The translations under genes and the position numbers were made by a program. DNA of 64,000 nucleotides from assembly GCF_008369935.1 (NCBI RefSeq), contig NZ_VTUZ01000046.1:1-64000 (forward strand). Reading direction: 5' to 3'. The stretch is from Paraburkholderia panacisoli (GTDB taxonomy: Bacteria > Pseudomonadota > Gammaproteobacteria > Burkholderiales > Burkholderiaceae). Within the stretch, counting starts at the first letter, position 1. Each line of letters opens with the position of its first letter. Under the pieces are notes generated by a model, which made no database searches, had not been told where the DNA came from, and worked only from the letters and a program-made list of their open reading frames with translations. Positions 24,262 through 32,828 of this stretch are shown piece by piece.

Positions 24262-26508
24262 ATGTTGCCTGAATTCGACTACAGCGAAATGCCACGCGCC
24301 CTGCAGCACCTGCTGACCAGGGACAGGGCCGGGGAAGCCGCCACGCTGCCGCGCCGCAGCTTCCTGAAGCTGGCGGGTGTCGGCGGACTGGCGCTTGGCG
24401 TGTTTCCCTATCTGGCCATAGGCCAAACCAGCGGCAGCGGCCAGGCAGCCAGCGCCCTGAAGCCGACGCAACAGCCGTCGGCCTTCGTGCAAATCGCTCC
24501 TGGTGGCGACGTCACGGTGACCATCAACCGGCTGGAGTTCGGGCAAGGGGTGCAGACTGCGTTGCCGATGATTCTTGCCGAAGAACTCGACGCGGACTGG
24601 AATCTGGTGCGCAGCCGGCAGGGCTCGAACGATGCTGCCTACGTCGACCCGCTTTTCGGGATTCACCTCACCGGCGGTTCCCAGTCGGTCAGGAACAGCT
24701 TCACCCAATACCGCGAGCTCGGCGCGCGCGTCCGGGCGATGTTGTTGTCCGCGGCGGCAGCACGCTGGAACGTGGACGTGGCCACGCTGCGCACGCGGGC
24801 CGGGACCGTGCTGGGCGCCGGTGGCCGCAAGCTGAGCTACGGCGAACTGGCAGAAGCCGCCATGGCGCTACCCGTGCCCGAGAAGGTCACGCTGAAGAAC
24901 CCCAAGGACTTCCGCATCATTGGCCGCCCCACCACGCGCCTCGATGCGCAGGCCAAGAGCAGTGGACGTCAGGACTTCGGCATCGATACGCACCTGCCCG
25001 GTCAGCTCACCGCCGTGGTGGCCCATCCGCCGGTGTTCGGCGCGCGACTGACCACGGTGGACGACAGCGCCGCACGCGCCATCAAGGGAGTAAAGGCCGT
25101 GCTGCGCGTGCCGCTGGACCGCGGTGGCGAAGGCGTGGCCGTGGTGGCCGACGGCTACTGGCCGGCCAGGCAGGGACGCGCGGTTCTGCAACTGCAGTGG
25201 AACACGGCTTCCGTGGAGAAAGTGGACAGCGAACAGTTGCTGGCCCAGTACCGCGAGCTGGCCATTCGCCCTGGTCCGCGCCAGTTCGACGCCGATATGA
25301 CGCCGCTGGCCGCTGCCCCGCACCAACTGGAAGCCGAGTTCGTGTTCCCCTACCTGGCCCACGCGCCGATGGAGCCGCTGAACTGCACCGTCCAGTTGTC
25401 CGACGGGCGAGCCGAACTGTGGGTCGGCACCCAGTGCCCCGGTCTGGACGCTGTCGCGGCCGCGCGCGTGCTGGGTCTCAAGCCCGAGCAGGTAAAGATG
25501 CACGTGCAGACGGCAGGCGGCGGCTTTGGCCGGCGTTTCGCGGGCACGAGTGACTATGTGGTCGAAGCCTGTGAGGTGGCCAAGGCCGTCCGTTCCGTCG
25601 GCCTGAACGCGCCGGTGCGCACGCTCTGGAGCCGCGAGGACGACATCAAGGGCGGCTACTATCGCCCCCTGCATCTGCACCGCGCACGCCTCGGCTTCGA
25701 CGAGCGCGGCAACGTGCTGGCCTGGGAGCACGTCATCGTCGGGCAGTCCATCACCTCGGGAACGGTATTCGAGCAATTCCAGGTGAAGAACGGCATCGAC
25801 GCCACCGCCACGGAGGGCATGCGTGGTCCTTACCCGCTGCCGATGCGCCTGACCGTGCACCACCCCACGCCCAACGTGCCAGTGCTGTGGTGGCGCAGCG
25901 TGGGTTCCACCCACACTGCCTTCGTGATGGAGACCTTGCTTGACGATATCGCACGCGCCACAAAGCAGGATCCGGTGGCTTACCGCATGCGCCTGTTCGG
26001 CGACAGGCATCCGCGTCACCGTGCTGCGCTGCAACTGGCGGTCGACAGGAGCGGCTATGGCAAGAAGCAGTTGCCCACCGGCCGCGCATGGGGTGTGGCC
26101 GTGCACGAGTCCTTCGACTCGGTGGTGGCCTATGTGGTGGAGGCCTCCGTCCAACAGGGCCGTCCTGTGCTGAACCGTGTCACCGGCGGGGTGCATTGCA
26201 ATCTGGCCGTGAACCCGCGCAGTGTGGAGGCACAGGTGCAGGGTGCGGCGGTCATGGGGCTGTCGATGTGCCTGGCAGGCTCGGCCATCACGCTGAAGGA
26301 CGGTGTCGTCGAGCAGAGCAACTTTGGCGACTTCACCGTCGCCCGCATCACCGACATACCGGAGTTCGATGTCCACATCGTGCCCAGTGCCGATCCACCC
26401 ACCGGCATGGGCGAGCCAGGCCTGCCGCCGCTGGCACCGGCGTTTGCCAACGCCATTGCGCGCGTCACCGGCAAGCCGCAGCGCCAGTTGCCGTTCAACC
26501 TGGCCTGA
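24262..26508 (+). CDS. molybdopterin-binding subunit of a molybdenum hydroxylase (IorB-like)
   Basis: A 748-residue catalytic subunit of the xanthine oxidase family, isoquinoline 1-oxidoreductase type. Residues 32-55 (LPRRSFLKLAGVGGLALG) look like a twin-arginine export signal, set back from the start as in IorB-like proteins, so the complex may be periplasmic. NRLEFGQGVQTALPMILAEE is near 95, the cofactor-binding TAGGGFGRRFAG near 418, and the catalytic Glu region GMGEPGLPPLAPAFANAI near 715. AAGGAG precedes the ATG at 24262. The two-subunit form without an FAD protein usually passes electrons to a cytochrome. Likely substrates are aldehydes or N-heterocycles. Confidence 0.9.
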   Translation: MLPEFDYSEMPRALQHLLTRDRAGEAATLPRRSFLKLAGVGGLALGVFPYLAIGQTSGSGQAASALKPTQQPSAFVQIAPGGDVTVTINRLEFGQGVQTALPMILAEELDADWNLVRSRQGSNDAAYVDPLFGIHLTGGSQSVRNSFTQYRELGARVRAMLLSAAAARWNVDVATLRTRAGTVLGAGGRKLSYGELAEAAMALPVPEKVTLKNPKDFRIIGRPTTRLDAQAKSSGRQDFGIDTHLPGQLTAVVAHPPVFGARLTTVDDSAARAIKGVKAVLRVPLDRGGEGVAVVADGYWPARQGRAVLQLQWNTASVEKVDSEQLLAQYRELAIRPGPRQFDADMTPLAAAPHQLEAEFVFPYLAHAPMEPLNCTVQLSDGRAELWVGTQCPGLDAVAAARVLGLKPEQVKMHVQTAGGGFGRRFAGTSDYVVEACEVAKAVRSVGLNAPVRTLWSREDDIKGGYYRPLHLHRARLGFDERGNVLAWEHVIVGQSITSGTVFEQFQVKNGIDATATEGMRGPYPLPMRLTVHHPTPNVPVLWWRSVGSTHTAFVMETLLDDIARATKQDPVAYRMRLFGDRHPRHRAALQLAVDRSGYGKKQLPTGRAWGVAVHESFDSVVAYVVEASVQQGRPVLNRVTGGVHCNLAVNPRSVEAQVQGAAVMGLSMCLAGSAITLKDGVVEQSNFGDFTVARITDIPEFDVHIVPSADPPTGMGEPGLPPLAPAFANAIARVTGKPQRQLPFNLA

Positions 26509-26820
26509 CCCGACGCAGTCATCGTCGGAAATCCGCTCAGATGGAAGCATGATTCACGATATGTATCTGATGCGGGATAAAACGACTGCTGAGCCACTAT
26601 TCGTGGCCAGCAGGCCTTTACCACCAAGGCAGAGAGGCGCTGCAAACTAGGGAATTCATTACACGCATTTCAGGTCTTTAAAGGTACTAATTTGCGAGAA
26701 AAGCTCGGACTGTGATCGAGCAACATGATTGCATGTTGCAGCCGATTCACGGAGTTCCTCTTTTACGGAACATTCGGCACCAAAGGCCGGGCGCCCGCAT
26801 CGCCAATTCGGAGAGACGAT
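26509..26820. other. intergenic region
   Basis: No gene seen; it carries the promoter of the next SDR. A GGAGAGACGAT ribosome-binding site ends right at the ATG 26821. Confidence 0.4.
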
Positions 26821-27726
26821 ATGAAGGACCGCGTCAATGAATCAGTCAGTGCCCGCTACCGTTCGGTGTTTCGACCGGGCCTGTTTGATGGAAAAGTTGT
26901 GATGGTAACCGGTGCCGGAAGTGGCCTTGGTCGTTGCACCGCGCATGAGCTTACCTCGCTGGGCGCGACGCTGATCATGGTCGGACGGAATCCGGGCAAA
27001 CTGACTGCGGTTCGTGACGAGCTAAATGTGGACTACCCGGAAAGTGCGGACCGAATCGGCTTATATTCTTGCGATGTTCGCGATGAAGCCAGCGTGAAAC
27101 AGACGGTTGCGGCGGCTCTCGCGGACTTCGGTCGCATTGATGGCCTGTTTAACTGTGCCGGTGGACAATTCCCGGCAAAGCTGGAAAAAATCTCACTGAA
27201 TGGCTGGGACGCTGTAGTGCGTAACAACTTGCACGGGACATTCCTCATGTCGCGCGAGTGCTTTACCCAATGGATGGCAGGTCACGGTGGCGCGATCGTG
27301 AATATGCTCGCGGATATTTGGGGGGGCATGCCCGGGATGGGGCATTCGGGCGCCGCACGGGCGGGTGTCTGGAATTTGACCGAGACGGCAGCCTGTGAAT
27401 GGGGGCATGCCGGCGTTCGGGTGAACGCCGTGGCGCCGGGGTGGATCGCCTCCGCAGGCATGGACAGCTATAACGAAGAATACCAGGCATTGCTTCGCCA
27501 ACTGAAGCATAAAGTGCCGCTGCAACGTTTTGGTACCGAATCTGAGCTCGCGAGCGCTGCGGTTTTCCTGCTCTCGGAGGCCTCAGCCTTCATTAACGGT
27601 ACAGTGATCCGCGTGGACGGCGGGGTTCCCAACGCCCGACATTCTTGGCCGCTCGCCAACGCTGCGCGAATCACCGAATATAACGGGTTCCCTCGCTACG
27701 AACCGCCTAAAGGACTCCAGGACTAA
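26821..27726 (+). CDS. SDR resembling trans-2-enoyl-CoA reductase (PECR type)
   Basis: A 301-residue SDR with the cofactor motif VTGAGSGLGRCTAHELTSLG near residue 30 and NCAGGQFPA near 110. The classical Tyr-x-x-x-Lys is not present. The equivalent segment reads GHSGAARAGVWNLTETAACE, as in peroxisomal trans-2-enoyl-CoA reductases and 2,4-dienoyl-CoA reductase relatives (HSGAARAGV). VNAVAPGWI and the C-terminal VDGGVPNARHSW follow. The ATG at 26821 has a ribosome-binding site; an upstream in-frame start lacks one and adds 32 unrelated residues. The likely role is reduction or dehydrogenation of an acyl-CoA. It is a single-gene unit, so the pathway is unclear. Confidence 0.8.
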   Translation: MKDRVNESVSARYRSVFRPGLFDGKVVMVTGAGSGLGRCTAHELTSLGATLIMVGRNPGKLTAVRDELNVDYPESADRIGLYSCDVRDEASVKQTVAAALADFGRIDGLFNCAGGQFPAKLEKISLNGWDAVVRNNLHGTFLMSRECFTQWMAGHGGAIVNMLADIWGGMPGMGHSGAARAGVWNLTETAACEWGHAGVRVNAVAPGWIASAGMDSYNEEYQALLRQLKHKVPLQRFGTESELASAAVFLLSEASAFINGTVIRVDGGVPNARHSWPLANAARITEYNGFPRYEPPKGLQD

Positions 27727-28344
27727 GCACAGAGGTACTTTGCTAGTTGCGGGCAGAGATGAAGCGATCGTATCGTGATTTGCAATTTCGTTGAATTATT
27801 CGCTCTTCACCTTTCATCTAGTTGCGGCCACCGTATACGTCAATCACCCTGCACTCTAATAATGTTCGCATCGCCAAGCGTTCGGTCTCAGGCGCGGGAA
27901 CACGCGCCACGTACCGTCACCGTGTCGGAAGATAAACAGTCCAATCGAGCCTGTCGGTCGCAGCACCTCGACATTGTACATAGCGTTTTCTGATTCGAGC
28001 ATGCACGACTGAATTGGGTTACCCGAACCGGCGTCGAAGGAGTCGGCGCAAGCCATTTTTCCACCAGCGAACGCAAGGACCTTTCTGCAGCGTTCATCCT
28101 CTTCTCCTTCAGAGCGGCTCCCATTTTTTGCCACCCGCGCTCCCTCGACACACCTGAGCCAATGATTAACACACTCGATTGTGGCCGGATCAACGTTGCA
28201 GCTGACGGATCAGCTGTGAGTTCTGAAATACCTGCATTGGTCGTGGTCGCCCCGCCGGATCTCTACCAGCACGCATCGCGCAAATCAATTCGGATTCCTA
28301 ATTGCACGCGCTGTAGCCCTCGCGACCACGGCGCCCTTGATATG
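27727..28344. other. gene-poor region
   Basis: No recognisable gene. A minus-strand frame 27856-28056 (starting MACADSFDAGSGNPIQS) is a possible small protein or gene fragment but has no family match that I can see. Confidence 0.3.
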
Positions 28345-28690
28345 CTAGTTTTGTCGGTCTCGGCAGCGCTCAAGCTCGCGCATCAATGTATGCATTTCAT
28401 GTTGTCGCCCGACATGCCAGTCGGTCAGTATGTTGAAGAAGCCTCGCACCCACGAAAACGGTGCCCATCGGAATGGGACTATGATGCGCGGCTTGCGGAC
28501 TCGCAGCCCTCTTATGACGTCCGTGGCGGCTTCATCGGGTTGTATCGGCCGCCGCAGGAGTGCAGGGAACCCTTTTTCAATCAATTTCGTCGTCGCCAGG
28601 GCATTTCCGCCAAAGCCGACCTTAGCAATTGCCGTAGCCACCCATCCCGGACAGAGCACGCTCGCCGTCGCCCCGGTACCGCCTAGTTGT
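28345..28690 (-). pseudogene. C-terminal fragment of a short-chain dehydrogenase
   Basis: About 115 residues remain: GATASVLCPGWVATAIAKVG matches the P-G-[WF]-V-x-T segment after the catalytic Lys of SDRs, and the rest is a plausible SDR C-terminus. The cofactor and catalytic segments are missing, because the sequence joins an unrelated hydrolase fragment at about 28680. It is a truncated gene. Confidence 0.55.
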
Positions 28691-29193
28691 CTCGGCTCGC
28701 GCGCCATACGTGCTTGGTGAGGGGAGCTACGAATGGTTTGAAGACGCCACGGTCAATGGCCGCCTTGACGGAGATCCGCAGCAACTGGCGGCGTCACGCG
28801 CACGCATCGTTCGCGTTGTTGACGAACTGGTAAAGAAATATGGTTTCGACAGGAGCCGCGTCTATCTTGTCGGATTCAGCCAGGGAGCCACAATGAGCTA
28901 CAAGGTGGCACTCACGGAACCAGCCGGCATCAAAGGCATCGGGGTAATGAGTGGCGCGATTTTTCCTTCTTTCTTGCACACGCTCAAGCGTTCCCCCAAA
29001 CTTGTCGCACCTGAGAGTGTTTATTTCGCATGGGGATGCAGACAGCCGCATACCGGTCAATTACGCGCGGGATGCAGTCCAGCGTCTTAAGGGGATGGGT
29101 CTGACGCCCGAGTTGCACATCTATCCGGAAATGGAACACGAGATCAACCGCGATGCCTTGCACGATCTCGCTACCTGGTTGCGCGGTTCGTGA
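28678..29193 (+). pseudogene. alpha/beta hydrolase (phospholipase/carboxylesterase type), truncated and frameshifted
   Basis: The catalytic serine motif is in SRVYLVGFSQGATMSYKVAL. After a frameshift near 29020 another frame carries VFISHGDADSRIPVNYARDA (catalytic Asp) and PEMEHEINRDALHDLATWL (catalytic His). The triad order and spacing fit dienelactone hydrolase/carboxylesterase-like proteins of about 220 residues. The N-terminus, with the oxyanion-hole strand, is lost at the junction with the SDR fragment. Both lesions make it a pseudogene. Confidence 0.65.
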
Positions 29194-29608
29194 CAAGCGC
29201 CGGTAAGCGATTTGACCGGCTCGCATTGGACTTGGGTACGCTGTCACGATCAAGACGTGCGAGCCCGATTTGTCAGGCAGAGCACCGGAGAAGGGATCGC
29301 ACCTTTTACCGACCAATCCCTGTCACCGAAGCTTACGCGAGGCTACCCGTGCGTCGCTCGGCAGACGCATTTCGACACATTGCAGTCGGTCACTGTCGCG
29401 GGAAAGCGGACTTGGCATCCTCTTACACAAGTCGCCCATTCCGGGCACCCTGTGATTCAGGGTACGCCTAGTCTGGCGAGAATGCGTATCACGGGGCAAA
29501 GAAAACCGGCGCGCGCTGGATCGTTAGAACCGCCGTCTTGCAATGATTGCGACCGTCGCTGTGAGCGCCTCATGCGCTCTGTGTGTGCTGCCTTTTTCTC
29601 GGTGCGCC
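29194..29608. other. gap left of the duplicated module
   Basis: Nothing I can support as a gene. It ends where the 992-bp duplication begins. Confidence 0.35.
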
Positions 29609-29864
29609 CCGTGGGGCCCGAACGGCCGGAGATCGAGTCAAAATACGGCCCCCTCGCCCGAGCGATTCCCTCTATAAATGAGTGGCTTCGACCTCTCCTC
29701 GATATGGCGTTGCAATGAAACAAGAAAGTCATTGCGTATTCCTACGCGAAGCGTCTAATGAATCATGCGTGCGGACTCAGTCAGTTGTCGGTTGTACACC
29801 CAACATCCCTGGCGTGGCGTTGCACAGCGAGCGTCTGTCGGCGCTCCACTCCAAGGAGCAGATC

Positions 29865-30266
29865 ATGCAATATCCGCTGTATGTCCACCGGAATGGCAAT
29901 AAGGGCCTTCGCGCCAGCTTCCCCGATTTCCCCACCGCCGACGCGAGTGGCGATTCGTTTAACGAACTGACCCACAATGCCCAAGCGACCGTGGAAGCAA
30001 TGTATGACCGCAGCGAGCAACTTATCCCCGCCCCTACCTTCAGTATGTCGGAATTGCAGGCGCTCCAAATGGACGATGGCAACGGGCTTTGGGTATTTGT
30101 CGACATCGATCTGGCACGTGTGACCTCGAAATCCGTGGGCATTCAAGTCAATCTGCTTGATAGCCTTCTTCAGCAAGTCGATGCAAGGTCAAAAGAGCGC
30201 CGCATGACGCGCTCTGCATTCGTCACACTGGCGCTTATTGATGCACTGAAGAAGCAGGAAGGCTAA
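29865..30266 (+). CDS. HicB-like protein, orphan (copy 1)
   Basis: A 133-residue HicB-family protein. HicB proteins are antitoxins: an N-terminal partial RNase-H-like fold binds the toxin and a C-terminal ribbon-helix-helix domain binds DNA. Residues 1-70 give MQYPLYVHRNGNKGLRASFP, then DFPTADASGDSFNELTHNAQ, as in HicB. Residues 88-130 (SKSVGIQVNLLDSLLQQVD and RRMTRSAFVTLALIDALKK) look like a ribbon-helix-helix. AAGGAG lies just upstream of the ATG at 29865. No HicA toxin is next to it, so it may be a stand-alone regulator. A near-identical copy is at 60808 and a diverged one at 56354. Confidence 0.75.
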   Translation: MQYPLYVHRNGNKGLRASFPDFPTADASGDSFNELTHNAQATVEAMYDRSEQLIPAPTFSMSELQALQMDDGNGLWVFVDIDLARVTSKSVGIQVNLLDSLLQQVDARSKERRMTRSAFVTLALIDALKKQEG

Positions 30267-30401
30267 CCATCGTCTTGCCGCTCAGTTCAGGAACTTGACG
30301 CGCAGGCGCGGGGCACTTCCTGGAAGCACCGGGATGTGAACGTGCGATTCCTCGACTACGTCGTTGCCTGCCGTAAGTCGGGAACAACCAGTAAGGATGA
30401 T

Positions 30402-30569
30402 ATGACGCACTCAATGTGGGGCATCGCGCTCGGGCTGGCGCTCATGTTCGGCGCGGCGCTGCGTCGGTATAGGCGCAACGTTCTGCGAAAGCGGGACATC
30501 CGCTGGCTTGATGAACACCATATATTGGACAGACTACGCACGCAATTGGAGCTGTCACCCCGGAAATGA
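30402..30569 (+). CDS. small membrane protein (55 aa), copy 1
   Basis: A 55-residue protein starting MTHSMWGIALGLALMFGAAL: one transmembrane segment, then a strongly basic helix (RRYRRNVLRKRDIRWLDEHH). TAAGGAT lies just upstream of the ATG at 30402. A GTG upstream would add 22 residues without a ribosome-binding site. It is always downstream of the HicB-like gene in the two copies. It could anchor in the inner membrane with a cytoplasmic basic tail. Function unknown. Confidence 0.5.
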   Translation: MTHSMWGIALGLALMFGAALRRYRRNVLRKRDIRWLDEHHILDRLRTQLELSPRK

Positions 30570-30602
30570 CGCACGCCAGGTGGCGCGTCCAGGAAGAAAG
30601 GC

Positions 30603-31105
30603 AGCTCCCACTTGTAGATTGCCCCGCTGCCTGAAAACCTGACTCGCACACAGTTGTGATGGATCAGATCGGATGGGTGCCGTGGCACGGGATGCTGCTT
30701 GAAGTAGTGGGGCGATCCAACGATGGATACGGCAACTGGGCCACCGAGAGGCACAGCTATCATATTCTTCTGGACACCCTCCCCCATTCGAATGCCGGCG
30801 TCGAACCCTCTTTCGACGATGGCCACGTAGCCCTCGTCATTCGTCAGCTCCACGTGGACGTCCGGATAGGCCTTCAGGAACCCAGCCAGCAGCGGCTGGA
30901 CGAGCATGGCGGTCGAGATTCGCGCTGCGTTGATGCGGAGGACGCCCGATGGCCGGCCCTGAAGCTCATGAAGTTGCTCTCCGGCTTCCAGCACGTCGCT
31001 CAACGCCGGCCCGATCCGGGACAGGTATGCCTGTGCGGCTTCAGTGAGGCTGACGCTGCGGGTGTTCCGGTTGAGAAGCCTGACGCTGAGCCGGGCCTCC
31101 AGATG
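30603..31105 (-). pseudogene. truncated second copy of the 21.8-kb LysR gene
   Basis: This segment is about 90% identical in DNA to 22160-22665, the N-terminal to central part of the LysR gene. It begins inside the DNA-binding domain (LEARLSVRLLNRNTRSVSLT) and ends in the effector domain. The start side is cut at 31106 by an IS-end repeat, and the other side at 30602 by the border of the 992-bp module. It cannot encode a regulator. Confidence 0.85.
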
Positions 31106-31125
31106 GCTAGCAGAATCAACGAACA
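31106..31125 (-). repeat. 20-mer IS-end repeat copy
   Basis: GCTAGCAGAATCAACGAACA is the same end repeat seen at 7.8-8.3 kb and here truncates the LysR copy. The next bases (TCAACAGCAG) also resemble those after the 8303 copy (TCGACAGCAG). Confidence 0.55.
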
Positions 31126-31208
31126 TCAACAGCAGCGCGTGAAGCGGACTTGTCTTTCTGAAGGCGACTCTACCAAACCCTACCCCAGTCGTCGAAACGG
31201 AGGACGAA

Positions 31209-31445
31209 TCAGCCAGCTGGGCCAAGCAAAACGTCGATAGCGGCTTGTCCGGCGATTTCGGCTACCAGGAAGGCCCATCGTTCAGTGAACGGGCCGTTCC
31301 TCAGCGGTATACGGCTTCCGCGCGCGCCCAGCACCTTGAGATTGGTGCTGCCTTTTATTTCAAAAGTCACGTCAAACATGTCTTGAGCAGCCGGGGTCAA
31401 TTCGACATGAATCTCGAAACCGCGGTATGCGATCGTTCGGTGCAC
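31209..31445 (-). CDS. small hypothetical protein with YRGFE motif
   Basis: A 78-residue protein starting MHRTIAYRGFEIHVELTPAA, with the GTG at 31445 behind AAAGGGAG. It shares the N-terminal Y-R-G-[FY]-x-[IL] layout with the small proteins at 56036 and 63641: a short beta strand, a variable middle, and a helical C-terminus (AFLVAEIAGQAAIDVLLG). No signal peptide. These seem to be paralogous small cytoplasmic proteins common in such genomes; function unknown. Confidence 0.5.
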   Translation of the reverse strand: MHRTIAYRGFEIHVELTPAAQDMFDVTFEIKGSTNLKVLGARGSRIPLRNGPFTERWAFLVAEIAGQAAIDVLLGPAG

Positions 31446-31650
31446 AAAGGCTCCCTTTGGTCATTGGTGGCTCGTCATGCCGTCAGGCATTTGTACACGC
31501 ACGTCCCTCAAATATCTCCTGGCCGAAAGCATTGCGGACTGCAACGATCATTGTGTCAATATTCTTATGCACCGACTTGCCGCCCACGATTTGTCTCCCT
31601 TGTTGCGTTGCGAGGCCGATCCCGTTTTTTCGGAAGATTTTGTCAAGGCA

Positions 31651-32106
31651 TTACTGCACTTCAAAACCGACAACCCGGTACCAAAACTCATCCGCGCGCC
31701 CGTCCGGGCAGCCTTCTCGTTGCCACAATGCATACGCGCGCACGCACAGGTGCTGATCCAACGCTCGATGCCAGTAGACCTCAGTTCGCCCATCTGGGCG
31801 GCCGTCTTTTTCCCAAAGAGCGTAAGCACGTTCGCGAACCTCCTGCTCCAAACCCAGCTTGGTTTCGGAATTTTGCTCAAGGTCGTCGCCATAGGGTGAC
31901 ATCTGCCCCCCCCGACTGATATGCAACCGGGCCCTCAAACCGGCGAGTTCAGTGTCACGAACCAATCGCCCGTGCGCTGCAGCCTCCAGCGCCTTAGCTT
32001 CGTACAGGTTTGCATCCGCAGCATCTCCTAATTCGCCCAACGTTATCGGGTAGGTATGCAGTACGGCGCCGCTACCATTCAACACATCAACCAGTCGTTG
32101 CGACAT
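31651..32106 (-). CDS. DUF2934 domain protein with two repeats
   Basis: A 151-residue protein. The C-terminal half holds two DUF2934-like repeats: RERAYALWEKDGRPDGRTEV with YWHRALDQ, then VRAYALWQREGCPDGRADEF with WYRVV. The N-terminal half is helical with an SPYGDD linker. AAGGAG precedes the ATG at 32106. DUF2934 proteins are short, acidic/basic-patterned proteins of unknown function, frequent in rhizobial and Burkholderia accessory DNA. Nearby small proteins are also uncharacterised. Confidence 0.7.
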   Translation of the reverse strand: MSQRLVDVLNGSGAVLHTYPITLGELGDAADANLYEAKALEAAAHGRLVRDTELAGLRARLHISRGGQMSPYGDDLEQNSETKLGLEQEVRERAYALWEKDGRPDGRTEVYWHRALDQHLCVRAYALWQREGCPDGRADEFWYRVVGFEVQ

Positions 32107-32828
32107 TGCGACTCCTTATATATGTTTGACTTCGATTCGCGCCGTCGGTGGAGCGGGCGAATCCAGCGGCATAATCAAAGCCTTTGGTCGACTAAAGGCT
32201 TGCTATGGCACATAGAAGCGTTCGTACATTTGATTTGATGCCACCGGACGAGCTCGGAAATTTGCCGCGCCCATCGGCCCGTGGTGATGGGGCTCGCCTT
32301 CTGCGATACTTCAGCCGATAACGTTGAGATGCATCCCCGCGAGTCGGTTTGTCCGAGCTTATCGCGAGTGTCACAGTGGTCGTCAACGGCGATCGCAGGA
32401 CGCCCGGCCTCATGAGCTACGGGATTGGGGTCAGGACGGTTCGAAGGCGGACGCGACGTTGCGTCCTGAACTCCGAGCAGCAAATCCGTTCCGCAGCTTG
32501 CAGCTGATTGTCTAGCAGCAACGTTCCTGCGCTAGCGTGCGCGAGTGACCCGCTACGCCTCACAGTGTGGGCTCATTCGGAACGACTGTCGCGATATATT
32601 TATTGTCAGCGATACCTTTGTCGGCCTGAAAAGTGAACTTTCAGCCTGAAGCAGGCTAAGGTGCCATCTCGACATCGCTATCAGCGCCCATTTTGTTTTC
32701 AGATTTTCGAGTTGCTGGGCAACCGAACGGCGTCGGATTGGCACCTCCGGTGGCAGTGCCTCGAATGTTAGCTGCGCCGCGGGCGGCGTTCCCCATCGTA
32801 GACCGACGCAAAAGTGTCACCGTTCCCG
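32107..32828. other. gene-poor region before the deleted IS
   Basis: No gene that I can support. Several short frames have no start site or family resemblance; the segment is probably decayed mobile DNA. Confidence 0.35.

Larger units (their letters stand above)
29609..30600 (+). repeat. 992-bp duplicated module, copy 1
   Basis: Matches 60552-61543 base for base without indels (constant offset 30943) and with only scattered substitutions, clustered near 30140-30180. It contains an orphan HicB-like gene and a small membrane-protein gene. Sequences outside the borders are unrelated. The copies are in direct orientation. Confidence 0.9.

Noticed and set aside
24868..26550. 560-residue minus-strand open frame
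   Set aside because: Antisense of the molybdenum-hydroxylase large subunit; His/Gln-rich with no motifs.
29865..30569. complete HicAB toxin-antitoxin system
   Set aside because: No HicA-type dsRBD toxin was found on either side of any of the three HicB-like genes.
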